Assembly: GCA_964291635.2 (NCBI GenBank)
Contig: OZ219909.1
Span: forward strand, 1 to 64,000
Source of the DNA: JAPPHA01 sp964291635
Lineage (GTDB): Bacteria; Pseudomonadota; Alphaproteobacteria; Rhodobacterales; Rhodobacteraceae
Direction: 5' to 3'
Length of the DNA stretch: 64,000 nt
Shown: piece after piece, positions 18,501 through 27,015 of the stretch
Numbering within the stretch: the stretch's first letter is position 1
Layout: each line of letters starts with the position of its first letter
Notes under the pieces: model-generated
What the model saw: only the letters and a program-made list of their open reading frames with translations
Databases searched by the model: none
Told to the model about the DNA's origin: nothing
Translations under genes and position numbers: made by a program

Positions 18501-18912
18501 GGCCATCCGGGGAACCATTGACAGTGTGCTGCTGGGCGCGTGGACCGACCGGCACGGCCTGAGCCGCGCTCTTCGCGGGGATGACATCATCGTGGTTGCG
18601 CCGTACAACGCGCAGGTCAACGCACTGTCCGATGCCTTGCCCGGAATCCGTGTCGGAACCGTCGACAAGTTCCAGGGACAGGAAGCGCCGGTCGCAATCG
18701 TGTCGATGACCGCATCATCGGCCGAGGAGACTACACGCGGGCTGGATTTCCTACTGTCACGCGAACGCCTCAACGTGGCGGTAAGCCGGGGAAAGGGCCT
18801 GAGCCTGGTGTTCGCATCGCCACGGCTGTTGCACACGAATTGTTCGACCGTGGAACAGATGCGCCTGGTCAACGCGCTCTGCGCCCTGCCGGAGATCCCA
18901 TGCCGGTCTTGA
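15595..18912 (+). CDS. TM0106-type RecB nuclease / RNase H-like exonuclease / Upf1-like helicase fusion
   Basis: A 1105-residue DNA- or RNA-processing enzyme. Domain 1 (about 1-250) is a RecB-type nuclease with DxK in EVADTKL and four cysteines, Cys22, Cys214, Cys217 and Cys223. Their C...CxxCx5C spacing is that of Fe-S Cas4/AddB/Dna2 nucleases. Domain 2 (about 310-500) has DIEGD at 318 and YNRID near its end, as in the YprB/RNase_H_2 DEDD exonuclease family. Domain 3 is an SF1 helicase with Walker A GPPGTGKT (726-733), DEAG (842-845), GDPRQLPQ, KFQGQE and a final NVAVSRGK motif. The ATG at 15595 has only a weak ribosome binding site. Function in repair or defence is unproven. Confidence 0.9.
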   Translation: MKWDDNTQFRLSASDLIRFMACSHATRLDLAYLHGEDLEPVQDREDAVLLQKRGNQHEAAHLDQLEAEGKSVFRIETECVTFEEAARATREALYRGPNAVFQAVLEDGLWGGFADFLERVPVPSGLGPYSYEVADTKLKRKPVPAHVLQLVLYSDLLAGVQGREPDRAHVILGTGDRFSFRLSEYAAYARIARDRLEAFVRTPPRTRPVPCPHCDLCRWRVRCSDEWKAADSLYLVAGITKSQVAKLEMAGIRTMEALAHLGERVPRLADETAGKLKTQGRLQHDRKTGGPRVELRAHVIGKGFDLMPRPATGDLFYDIEGDPFYTEDGTEGLEYLHGVWDGKAFTALWAHDLEAEKTALAALFDRFEERFRRFPAAHVYHYSHYEISALRNLATRHGIGEIRLDRWLRERRFVDLFAIVRGGIFASEPSYSLKDMEAFYGMSREGEITTAGGSIVAYERWRETGDTRILAEIEEYNRIDCISTEGLRDWLLGVRPEGNWLEIGEGESARSEQQQAENTDLAKFLGASGMAEERQRLLYDLGVFHWREAKPQAWSVFDAAGKDFEELSDDLDCLAGLRATGSQYPARQSLDRDYRYPPQETKLREGRRARFASEDGFAEVEVVRLDRASRSISLKMGPSQGRDLPDGLDLLPDFAVHPGMIPGAVRKVIKDQCGPRFNHTAEDLLSRNPPRFRGRSLLPLGRDADTLEGLISAVRAMDRTVLPVQGPPGTGKTYVAARAILALVQDGKRIAVSSNSHEAIRNVLMECDRALREGYSGLGLGDVHFAHKVARGVGLPEEVENAISCVTSNSDPAIFSAHVVGGTAWLFSRGEAEGAFDYLFVDEAGQVPLANLVAMSNAAGNLVLIGDPRQLPQVIQGAHPHPAKLSCLDWILGDGRNVDREHGIFLPESRRMHPDLCAYISVQHYEGRLKSHPSTARQSVDVSDLPASGAWWAPVTHEGRVQVCPEEVTAIRGTIDSVLLGAWTDRHGLSRALRGDDIIVVAPYNAQVNALSDALPGIRVGTVDKFQGQEAPVAIVSMTASSAEETTRGLDFLLSRERLNVAVSRGKGLSLVFASPRLLHTNCSTVEQMRLVNALCALPEIPCRS

Positions 18913-19012
18913 AGCCGGGGACTGAGGAAACCGGGTCCAGCTCGCGGCGTTCCCGCCGGAACACAACCCCTGGAACGAACTCACGAGTTGCTGAACCACA
19001 ACCGGAACTGGC

Positions 19013-20572
19013 TCAAAACGCCTGGTTCAAAGCGTCTTCAGCGGGGATTTCACGTTCGCGACGGACAACATATTCGCGCAATGCCTCGTCCTTGTCCGCT
19101 TCGAGTTTCGGTTCCTCGTACGCGTCGAGCAGCTTTCTCGCGTAGGACAGGGCGCGTTCGGTTGTCTCCACGCTGCCTTCTGCAACCCATTGCTCGATCG
19201 AGTTGTTGTCAAACAGTTCGGGGAGGAAGAACGCGGCCTGGAATGTCTCCCTCGTATGAGGATGATCGAGAAAATGGCCTCCCGGTCCGACATCGCTCAC
19301 GGCCGAGACGGCGCGGTCGAAATCGCTCCAGTCGAGCCCTTGCGCCATGCGGTAAGCCATTGCGCACTGTTCGGCATCGACGATGAACTTGGCGACGGAA
19401 CAATGCATCCCGGCCTCGTTCCAGCCGGCGGAATGCCAGATGTAGTTTGCTCCCGAGTGCATGACGGCAGAAAGCGTCGTTGCGCTCTCGTAACCGGCCT
19501 GCGCGTCGAGGATCTTGGAACCGCCCAGGGTGTTCGAAGTCCGCCACGGAATACCGTAGTGTCTCGCCATCTGGCCAATCATGAAGTTCATCAGGGAGAT
19601 TTCGGGAGTTCCGGCCATCGGTGCGCCCGACTTCATGCTGACCGTGGACAGGTAGTGACCGTATACGGCCGGTGCGCCCTTGCGGATGACCTGGGTATAG
19701 GCGAGTGCGGACAGGGCCTCGGCATTCAGTTGCGCGACTGCGGCGGGAACGCTCGAAGGCGTGTTTGCGCCACCGAGCACGAACGGGGAACAGAGGACCG
19801 GCTGGTTGCGCCGGCTGAAAGCGCGCATGGCTCCCAGCATGGTCTCGTCCCAAACCAGGGGCGAGTTGCCGTTGCAGTTCCCGGTCGTGACAGGATGATC
19901 TTCCAGGAACCTGTCACCGAAGAGAATGGCGCACATGTCCATGACATCCTCCGCGTTCTTCGGCGATGTCGTCATGCCCATGAACATCTTGTCCGAGAAT
20001 TTCATCGAAGAATACGTGATGCGAAGGTGACGATGGCTGACCGGGTGATCGGTCGGCTCGACGATATGGTGTGCCGAGCTGTGCATCGCCGGAAGCATGT
20101 GGCTCAGCTTGTGAAACATGGCCAGGTCTTCCAGCGTGGGGTTGCGGCGCTGGTCATCCAGGTCGCGCAGGAAAGGTGCGCCTGTCATCGGAACGAAAAC
20201 CGTGTGGCGGCCGCCCAACCGAACGTTGTTTGCCGGGTTTCGGGCATGGTAGGTGAATTCGGGCGGGATCGTACTGACGAGGTCCCGCACCAGACCGCGG
20301 TCGAGGTAGACACGTTCGTCAATGACCTTTGCTCCGGCTCTCCTCCAGTCCGACAACGCGATCTCGTCCCTGAAAACGACGCCGACATTCTCAAGTATTG
20401 CCATCGAAGCGTTATCGATTCGCTCGACTTCGTCCGTGCCCAGGACCTCGCAGCGAGGGAGACGGTTTTCGAATCCCGGCAACATCGTCGGGTCGACCGC
20501 CGATCTCAGGGCCCGGCGGGCGGCGCGTCCGCCGGGTCGCGCAGAGCGTCTCTTGCGTCGTTCTGTTGTCAT
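19013..20572 (-). CDS. MttB/MtgB-family (non-pyrrolysine) trimethylamine-type methyltransferase
   Basis: A 519-residue member of the trimethylamine methyltransferase family. No in-frame stop interrupts it, so it belongs to the pyrrolysine-free branch, whose characterised members demethylate glycine betaine, proline betaine, carnitine and similar quaternary amines onto a corrinoid protein. Family segments include MLPGFENRLPRCEVL, TGNCNGNSPLVWDE and a C-terminal GPGGHFLDHPHTR. The ATG at 20572 was chosen because homologues begin shortly before MLPGF and GAGG lies upstream; the frame is open to 20812. The N-terminus is rich in arginine. No corrinoid-protein or RamA-type gene is in the window. 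It is divergent from the M19-DUF3726 operon. Confidence 0.88.
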   Translation of the reverse strand: MTTERRKRRSARPGGRAARRALRSAVDPTMLPGFENRLPRCEVLGTDEVERIDNASMAILENVGVVFRDEIALSDWRRAGAKVIDERVYLDRGLVRDLVSTIPPEFTYHARNPANNVRLGGRHTVFVPMTGAPFLRDLDDQRRNPTLEDLAMFHKLSHMLPAMHSSAHHIVEPTDHPVSHRHLRITYSSMKFSDKMFMGMTTSPKNAEDVMDMCAILFGDRFLEDHPVTTGNCNGNSPLVWDETMLGAMRAFSRRNQPVLCSPFVLGGANTPSSVPAAVAQLNAEALSALAYTQVIRKGAPAVYGHYLSTVSMKSGAPMAGTPEISLMNFMIGQMARHYGIPWRTSNTLGGSKILDAQAGYESATTLSAVMHSGANYIWHSAGWNEAGMHCSVAKFIVDAEQCAMAYRMAQGLDWSDFDRAVSAVSDVGPGGHFLDHPHTRETFQAAFFLPELFDNNSIEQWVAEGSVETTERALSYARKLLDAYEEPKLEADKDEALREYVVRREREIPAEDALNQAF

Positions 20573-21240
20573 CGGCGCGTTCAGCCTCAGGAGCGTGGGT
20601 TGACCGGAACTGATCCGCGCTCGGGAAGTACACACGTTTCCGTTTTTTGTCACGGTGTCGCGTGTATTGCCCGCGACCGGAGGTATGGAAGAACTTGGTT
20701 GGCCCGGATTCGACGCCGGACGGGGTGGAGGGTGTTCGAGGTCGTGAGTGAATCGAACGCATTGTTGCGCCCGTTTCGCGCCGGGTGTCGCATCGGTCGC
20801 CGAACTTGCCATGGTCAGGAACCGTGAATTCGGTTCGTGCTATCGATGACATGAGGCACTCTTCAGTTGCGGAACCCCGGCCTGTTGCCATGCGCGAGTT
20901 GGATGTGAACCGACGAATCGCACCTGGAGATGACGCCCGGACCATGGGCATCCCTTGGCAACTGCTGTCGATCTCCCGCTTCCGATGCGGTTGGCATTCG
21001 GCAGTGCGCCTGAATCGGCTTGCGCGAACGGTACGAAAGGTGCCTGATGCTCGGACGCGCATGCATGTATTTCGAAAACCCGACACCTACTTTTCCGAGA
21101 AGGATGTCGAATTCGGTTCCGGGCCAGAATACAGCTGTGCGGCCGGGGGTTTCCGGAAAGAACACGCAGAAACGCGTAAACGAACCAGTATGAGGGGCCG
21201 GTCCGGTGGGCAGGCAGCTGAATCGGAAGGCGGAATTCGG
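20573..21240. other. Long divergent intergenic region (MttB-family gene / M19 operon)
   Basis: About 670 bases between divergent starts. The plus frame of the dipeptidase is open from 20785, but the extra 152 residues are low-complexity Arg/Thr-rich and resemble no protein I know, so I treat them as untranslated. Promoters and operators for both directions should lie here. I see no clear palindrome. Confidence 0.55.
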
Positions 21241-22218
21241 ATGATGCGTATTGACGGATTGCAGTATGCCAATTGGTCGGAAAAGGTTTTCCGCCAGATG
21301 CGCTCGGGAGGGTTGTCTGCAGTTCATGTGACCGTCGCGTATCACGAGGGATTTCGGGAGACGGTCGCGAACCTGGAGGATTGGAACCGGCGGTTTGAAC
21401 GGTTTCCGGAGCTCATATGCAAGGGACAGTGGGCGGCGGACATTGATTGCGCGCGCAGGTCCGGTCGGACCGCGATCTTTTTTGGCGCACAGAATTCGAG
21501 CCCGATCGAAAGTGACATCGGGCTGATCGAGATCCTGCACACCCTCGGGCTTCGGTTCTTGCAACTGACCTACAACAACCAGTCGCTTCTGGCTTCCGGA
21601 TGTTACGAGGCGGAAGACAGTGGAATCACGCGCATGGGGCGCCAGGCGATCAAGGAGATGAACAGGGTCGGCCTGGTGATCGACATGAGCCACTCCGGTC
21701 CGCGTTCGACCATCGAGGCGGCAGACCTCTCCCAACGGCCCATCACGATTTCACACGCCAATCCACTCGAATGGTCACCGTCGCTTCGCAACAAGAACGA
21801 CGATGTCATCCGCGCGGTCACCGGGAAAGGCGGAATCATGGGGTTTTCGATCTATCCCCACCATCTCAGGGACGGCTCCTCCTGCACGCTCGATTCCTTT
21901 TGTGAAATGATTGCACGGGCCGTGGAGAAATTCGGGATCGAGCATTTCGGGATTGGCTCCGACCTTTGCCAGGATCAGCCTGACAGCGTCGTCACCTGGA
22001 TGCGCACTGGCCGTTGGACCCGCGACATCGACTACGGGGAAGGGTCCGCGTCGGCGCCGGGATTCCCACCGATGCCCGAATGGTTCCGTGACAATCGCGA
22101 TTTTGCGAAAATTGAATCCGGCCTCCGATCGATCGGGATGAACGATGACGAGACCGGCGCGATCCTGGGCGGTAACTGGTACCGGTTTTTCGACGAGAGT
22201 TTCCATTCGGTGACGTGA
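21241..22218 (+). CDS. Membrane dipeptidase-like protein (peptidase M19 family), lacking the N-terminal HxD
   Basis: A 325-residue amidohydrolase-fold protein. The M19 signatures LTYNNQSLLASG, VIDMSHSG, ISHANP and FGIGSDL are present, giving the usual two C-terminal-half histidines. The N-terminal zinc motif DGHxD is replaced by IDGLQYAN, so metal binding or substrate use must differ from renal dipeptidase. The tandem ATG at 21241 is chosen because homology starts there. The next gene overlaps its stop (GTGA). Dipeptidase-like genes next to MttB homologues may act on betaine- or amino-acid-derived amides; that is inference. Confidence 0.82.
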   Translation: MMRIDGLQYANWSEKVFRQMRSGGLSAVHVTVAYHEGFRETVANLEDWNRRFERFPELICKGQWAADIDCARRSGRTAIFFGAQNSSPIESDIGLIEILHTLGLRFLQLTYNNQSLLASGCYEAEDSGITRMGRQAIKEMNRVGLVIDMSHSGPRSTIEAADLSQRPITISHANPLEWSPSLRNKNDDVIRAVTGKGGIMGFSIYPHHLRDGSSCTLDSFCEMIARAVEKFGIEHFGIGSDLCQDQPDSVVTWMRTGRWTRDIDYGEGSASAPGFPPMPEWFRDNRDFAKIESGLRSIGMNDDETGAILGGNWYRFFDESFHSVT

Positions 22219-23930
22219 TGCCGCTCGGGCCAAGGACAACCGGAGTTCCCCTGAGGACTCCCGGCCAGGTCATGCGCCTCGAACGCCTGGGTTCGTTTCA
22301 TCAGTGCCGCCTGAGTTTCATGCGCGTGCTGACGCGACGCATGGCCCGCGAAAACTGGCGGTTTTCGCGCGGCGTGTTCGATATCGACGGGAACGGCGTC
22401 GGGAGGTCGGTTCATTCGGTCCAGGCTACCGGGGGTCGTACATATTCCCTGGTTTCCTTTGCCCATGACTTGCCCGACGAGTTGCGGTCGGACCGGGTCA
22501 TCGCCGAAGCGTGGGACGCAACCTTCGCCCTTTTCGACGGCATTCCGACCACGTGCGATCTTGACCGCCTGGAAGACAACGTCCCGTTCCAGGAAGCAGG
22601 CCGATTGACTGAACAGGAACTCGTCCTTTCGCGTGCCAACCGATCCGTGCGCCTGTGGCGGCATGTTGTCGATTCCCTCGCGGCCGGCCGACAGCCCGAC
22701 CCCGGCGTAATCGAGCGCGTCGGGTACCTGATGCGGACGACCGCGGTTTATGCGTCGGGCAAATTCGGGACCGCCGATCGGAATGTCGTCCGCCGACGCC
22801 CCGAGTTGCAGCTTCCGTTTCAAGCCGAGATGCTGACCGTGTACCTGATCCGGACGTTCGTTCGGGACCTGGTGAATCACCTCGCCCGTTCGAGGAGTGG
22901 TTCTCCGGGCGTGCGCCTGGAAGATCGGGTCGCCCAACGACTGGGGATCGGCAATTCCACGGGCCTGGGCATGGCCCCGTTCATCGTCAATCATCCCGTA
23001 CTCTACAACAACTGGATCATGGCCAGGGAACAGGCCATTGCCGCGGTCCGTTCCGTACATGCGGCGACGGAGAACGAGATCGCAGTCTTTCGCGACCTCG
23101 TCGAACGAAGTTCACGGCAGGTACGGCTCTGGAGATCTGATCACCCCATGCAACGCGCGAAGATCGCGGACTTGCGCCGGGACCTCGGCGCATTGGCCGG
23201 ATACCTGGAAACCCGGGACCTCGGCGACGCGTTTCCCTGGGACCAGCTGGTGCTCTGGTCCGAGACCGAATTGAGCGTTGAAGGCCAGGAACTGGTCGCG
23301 TCATTGATTCTCGAACCCTATCCCGGGCTTGTCGACCAGTTGGCCGAGTCAATGGAAGACCGGAATCTCGACTCCGGCGACATTGATGGTTCCATGACCG
23401 TCGCTCAGGTCAGGCAGTTGATCGCCGGGCAGTTCGGGTGGGCCTTCGAGACCGACTGGCGGTCTCCTGAATCCATTGCGCGCGTCTGGTACATTTCCGA
23501 AGAAAAACTGGAACCGCGCCTCGGAGAACGGTTCGAGGAACCTCTCGAAATGTACGAACAACCGATTGCGACGGCCCGGGACGCGGTTTGCACGTACAAC
23601 GCACTTGCCGAGTGGTCCGATGACCGAAACATTGCCGGTTTTCTGCTTGAGCATCCCGATCACCGGCACGTGATCCGCCGCGTCCAGCGATGCCGCGCCG
23701 GACAGTATTGCGAAATCCGGGACAATCTTGTCAGTGCGGAATTACTTCCGATCGACATGTTGCGTTCGAAACTGGCCTTTTTTGGGGCCACGAATTTTGA
23801 TCCCCGCTCGGATCGCTGGGTTCGGATTTGCATGTTCGCCGGTGCACCGTATCCGGAAGACCTGGCGAGCCGGGACTCCGACACCTGGATCTACCCGGAA
23901 CCGGACCCGGGTTCCGCAATCGCGCCATGA
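22215..23930 (+). CDS. Conserved-looking protein of unknown function, 571 residues
   Basis: I do not recognise this protein. It is soluble, with no signal peptide or membrane segment, and rich in Arg, Glu and Trp. A helical, charged centre (about 190-330) surrounds PFIVNHPVLYNNWIMAREQAI and is followed by an acidic C-terminal region with repeated Trp. No nucleotide-binding or metal motif is evident. The start could be GTG 22215 (4-nt overlap with the dipeptidase), ATG 22218 or ATG 22272. It is coupled on both sides (next gene starts at 23927 inside its stop), so it is probably functionally tied to the M19 and DUF3726 proteins. Confidence 0.75.
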   Translation: MMPLGPRTTGVPLRTPGQVMRLERLGSFHQCRLSFMRVLTRRMARENWRFSRGVFDIDGNGVGRSVHSVQATGGRTYSLVSFAHDLPDELRSDRVIAEAWDATFALFDGIPTTCDLDRLEDNVPFQEAGRLTEQELVLSRANRSVRLWRHVVDSLAAGRQPDPGVIERVGYLMRTTAVYASGKFGTADRNVVRRRPELQLPFQAEMLTVYLIRTFVRDLVNHLARSRSGSPGVRLEDRVAQRLGIGNSTGLGMAPFIVNHPVLYNNWIMAREQAIAAVRSVHAATENEIAVFRDLVERSSRQVRLWRSDHPMQRAKIADLRRDLGALAGYLETRDLGDAFPWDQLVLWSETELSVEGQELVASLILEPYPGLVDQLAESMEDRNLDSGDIDGSMTVAQVRQLIAGQFGWAFETDWRSPESIARVWYISEEKLEPRLGERFEEPLEMYEQPIATARDAVCTYNALAEWSDDRNIAGFLLEHPDHRHVIRRVQRCRAGQYCEIRDNLVSAELLPIDMLRSKLAFFGATNFDPRSDRWVRICMFAGAPYPEDLASRDSDTWIYPEPDPGSAIAP

Positions 23931-24580
23931 GTCGATCGCTATCCGAAATCGAGGCCATGGCGCTCAAGGCTGCGTGCGGTGCCGGTTACTACTGGGGCGC
24001 TTCGGAAGATGCCGGTCGGGCGGTTCGATGGCTGTGCTCCGCCGGAATCGATGGTTGCGCTGCCCTGGCCGGGTTGCTGTCGGGCAATGACCCGAGGGAA
24101 CCGAAGGAACCGGATCCAGTTTCTCCGCAGGTCACGTCCACTGCCTGGAACTCTCCGACCGGCGTATTGTGCCCGTTGCTGACCGGCATGGCGATTTCCG
24201 ACCATGCTTCGTCGATCACGGCCGCGGGGATTACCCTGGAGCAGGTTGTAAGGCCGGTATTGCTCGTGCCCTTTGCAGCATCTGCCGCGAGACTGGCGCA
24301 CACCGGGTTTTCCGTGGAGTGGCAGGGCGCCTCCTTGTTCACGGAAGGGTACGGACTCGCCCTTTCGCAGGAGTGCCATGGCCTGGGTGTTGCGTTTGCG
24401 AAACGCGTATCGGTTCGCCGGAAGCAAGGCACCGGGTGCCGACCGCTCCGAATGAGCAGGTTTCACCCCACTGATTCCGACTGGGAGAAACTGGAGGAAT
24501 TTGCCGCCAGGACTCATGCGCCCGCAACGGACGAGTCGCGCCTCCTGGGAGCGGGCGCCGGCCTTTCCGACAACGATTGA
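23927..24580 (+). CDS. DUF3726 family protein
   Basis: A 217-residue protein starting MSRSLSEIEAMALKAACGAGYYWGASEDAGRA in shortened form SLSEIEA...GAGYxWGxxEDAGRAVRWL, the hallmark of DUF3726, a family I associate with Rhodobacteraceae-type genomes. The middle segment TGVLCPLLTGMAISDHA also fits. Function is unknown. The ATG at 23927 overlaps the previous stop by 4 nt, so it is the third gene of the coupled set starting at 21241. Its 3' end overlaps the convergent FAH gene by 67 nt. Confidence 0.85.
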   Translation: MSRSLSEIEAMALKAACGAGYYWGASEDAGRAVRWLCSAGIDGCAALAGLLSGNDPREPKEPDPVSPQVTSTAWNSPTGVLCPLLTGMAISDHASSITAAGITLEQVVRPVLLVPFAASAARLAHTGFSVEWQGASLFTEGYGLALSQECHGLGVAFAKRVSVRRKQGTGCRPLRMSRFHPTDSDWEKLEEFAARTHAPATDESRLLGAGAGLSDND

Positions 24581-25551
24581 ACATGTCTGATCGGATTTTC
24601 CAGTCGTCCAAGACGTGAAACGTCGATGGCGACGGTCCCCAGGGTTTCGCCGAGCAGGACGCTCTTGTGGCCGCGTGGAAACCGGCCGACACCCTTTCCG
24701 GTCGTCCCGAACGAAATCAGGTCTCCGGGAAACAAGGTAAAGTACCTGCTGGCCTCTGCAATGCAGGCCTCGACCGAAAACCGGTAGTTGCCGGTATGGT
24801 CCCGCGTGAACTCTTCCCCGTTGATTGTTCCGGTCACGTGCAGGTCATTGGGATCCGGAACGCATTCGCGCGTGGTGATCCAGGGACCCATGGGTCCGAA
24901 TGTATCGGTTCCCTTCGAGCGGGTGTGGTAGACGTAGAATGCGTCGGTATCGTCGGGCCCGTGAAGATTGCGCCAGGAATAGAACTCGGGCCGGGCCATG
25001 TCACGGTCGTAGGTTACGGCGATCGCATCCTTGCCAAACTTGAGTCCGTGACTCGTGACGTCGTTGTGAACGGTATAACCGAAGACGTGGTCGAGGGAGT
25101 CTGATTCGCTGATGTTCCTGGCGCGTTTGCCAATGACGGCACAGATCTCCGGTTCCGGAAAGACCGCGCCCCATTCGGGGTCGACGACAATTGGCTTCTG
25201 GTGGCCCTGGAGCGCCGACGGGGGTTTCAGGAAATAGTTGGGGACGCCAGGATCCCTGTGTGCCCGTCTCATCAATTCGATGTTGTTGAAGGCGACGCCC
25301 AGAATCTTGGAGGGATTAGGGACCGGAGGCGCCCAGTCGATGCCGCCGACCGCAGAACCGGGGACGGATTCCACGTCCAGTTCTCGAACAAGACCGGGGT
25401 TTCGTGCTTCGGCCTCGACCAAACCGAGAATCGACGTGATCTCGCCCAGGCCGGACCTGGTTGCGACCTTATCCAGGTCCCTTGCCAGGCCGTCCCGACC
25501 AAGCATGATGGCAGATGTGCCTTCGCCACGGTACCGTGTTCCGAACTTCAT
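24514..25551 (-). CDS. Fumarylacetoacetate hydrolase (FAH) family protein
   Basis: A 345-residue member of the FAH superfamily, whose members hydrolyse or hydrate beta-diketo and 2-keto acids. The metal-site signature is seen in FPEPEICAVIGKRARNI, and GYTVHNDVTSHGLKFGKD follows. SFGTTGKGVGRFPRG near the C-terminus is also typical. It is longer than catalytic minimal members because of an N-terminal domain. An AGGAGAG tract lies upstream of the ATG. The substrate is not predictable; context suggests a keto acid derived from the neighbouring catabolic set. Confidence 0.87.
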   Translation of the reverse strand: MKFGTRYRGEGTSAIMLGRDGLARDLDKVATRSGLGEITSILGLVEAEARNPGLVRELDVESVPGSAVGGIDWAPPVPNPSKILGVAFNNIELMRRAHRDPGVPNYFLKPPSALQGHQKPIVVDPEWGAVFPEPEICAVIGKRARNISESDSLDHVFGYTVHNDVTSHGLKFGKDAIAVTYDRDMARPEFYSWRNLHGPDDTDAFYVYHTRSKGTDTFGPMGPWITTRECVPDPNDLHVTGTINGEEFTRDHTGNYRFSVEACIAEASRYFTLFPGDLISFGTTGKGVGRFPRGHKSVLLGETLGTVAIDVSRLGRLENPIRHVQSLSERPAPAPRRRDSSVAGA

Positions 25552-25824
25552 GAATCCTGCAACTCTCCTGTTCGCCTCCCGGACGTTCTCCCGTTAATCC
25601 GGGTTGTGCGCAATTTGCTCCGCAAAGGAAAGCGGCCTGAAGCGCGTTTCAAGCTCGGCAGGATTGTTTCGACCGCGCGTGCCCAGCCGAACCTGGACGC
25701 AAGATTCGGGGAAGAACCGCGGGGGAAAATGCGCTGGCATCGGGAAGCGACTCGAACGGACAGGGCTCAGGATATTCCGACGGACACGGTTTGCGCTCCC
25801 GGAAACGATTGTTCTCCGTGGCTG

Positions 25825-26379
25825 TCAAGCGAGTTTGCGCACCTTGTCACCAACCGCTATTTCACCACCCTGGACGACGCGTGCTAACACTCCGCGAAGA
25901 CGGTTTTGAAACCCTTCGCCGGTATTGACGAAAACGCAGGCTTCGCGGCCAAAACGATCGATGAACTTGGCGCAGCCCTTGTGTGGCTTCCGCGTAATTT
26001 CGATGACCGCGGATCCAATCGACAGTCGCTGATCGGGCGGCAAGTTGTCAGGCGTCAAGTTCATGTCGATGATCAGGTTGTCGCCGGACAGGGCCCATCG
26101 CTCGCGCTCCTGGGCGATCAATGCAATGAAGCGCGCGTTCATGATGGAAATCTGGTCGTCCGTTTGCAGGAACCCGTTCCCGTCAGACGTCCGGTGGCCG
26201 TCTGCCCAGCGGTCGCCGTCGAGACCACCGTCAATGCTGACATTGCACTTCCTCGGTTCCATGCGCTGTTCCGGAGCTGGACGGATAACGATAGCCACGA
26301 GCGCGCCATTGTCGATCGGCGATGCAAGAATCTCCGGCAAGCCGGCAACCAGTTCATCGCGAGAGAGGTGTTTTGGCAT
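25825..26379 (-). CDS. MOSC domain protein
   Basis: A 184-residue stand-alone MOSC domain (sulfur-carrier domain found in molybdenum cofactor sulfurase C-termini and YiiM-like proteins). The conserved cysteine is Cys136 in RKPHKGCAKFIDRFG, where the bound sulfur is held. ATG 26379 has GGAG seven bases upstream; the frame is open to 26640 without support. MOSC proteins can deliver sulfur to metallo-centres or reduce N-hydroxylated compounds together with partners. The partner is not evident here. Confidence 0.85.
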   Translation of the reverse strand: MPKHLSRDELVAGLPEILASPIDNGALVAIVIRPAPEQRMEPRKCNVSIDGGLDGDRWADGHRTSDGNGFLQTDDQISIMNARFIALIAQERERWALSGDNLIIDMNLTPDNLPPDQRLSIGSAVIEITRKPHKGCAKFIDRFGREACVFVNTGEGFQNRLRGVLARVVQGGEIAVGDKVRKLA

Positions 26380-27015
26380 TGAGTACTCCAGACGGGAGCG
26401 GTGACAAGGCAATTGGTCCGGATCCTGTAACCATGCACCTGGGTGCGAAATGTACTGGGGGACATCTGTGAACGCCCTGTAACTCGTGCCGGTGCTGTTC
26501 GCCAGATTGAATCGCCGGGTTGATTCACCCGGGACACCGATTGCGTTCCCGACTGGACGTGTGAATACGGTAAAGGACCAGCGCAATACCGGCTTCGGAT
26601 TTCCGGCCAAGGCAAGGACCGCGAGGAATTCTGAAGGCATCGGGACTGCTTGGCCCGGCGGTCGGCAAATGCCCGTTCGATCCCGTGTTGGGCAAGATCA
26701 CGAATGTCATTCAGATGCTTGTCTCCGGGATGGATTTCACTTCGCCGATCGTGATCTGCCAGACCTGGTGTGTACGTGACATCCCCGATCACGTCTGCAA
26801 TTTCCGCAGAGGGGTATCGGAGAGCGGGAAACGCTGGCCGAATTGCCCGAAATCGTGCATTTGGGACCAGCAAACAAATGAGTCGCAACGGTCCACGAAG
26901 CCGTGCAACGGGGCCGACGGGGAATCGCATGTGCCTTTTCCGGGAGCCTCGACAGCCGGCCTTCAGCATTCTGCCACGAAACAATCTGGCAACCTCCAGA
27001 ACAAAAGGCTTTCAC
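26380..27015. other. Divergent intergenic region (MOSC / maleate-isomerase-like gene)
   Basis: About 640 bases between divergent genes. Short overlapping frames exist on both strands but none has a start signal or recognisable protein. It should contain promoters for both directions. Confidence 0.55.

Noticed and set aside
19190..20827. A 545-residue plus-strand frame opposite the MttB-family gene
   Set aside because: It is antisense to the well-supported methyltransferase and shows no family resemblance.
20785..21240. A 152-residue N-terminal extension of the M19-like protein
   Set aside because: The sequence is low-complexity and unrelated to M19 proteins; homology begins at the tandem ATG at 21241.
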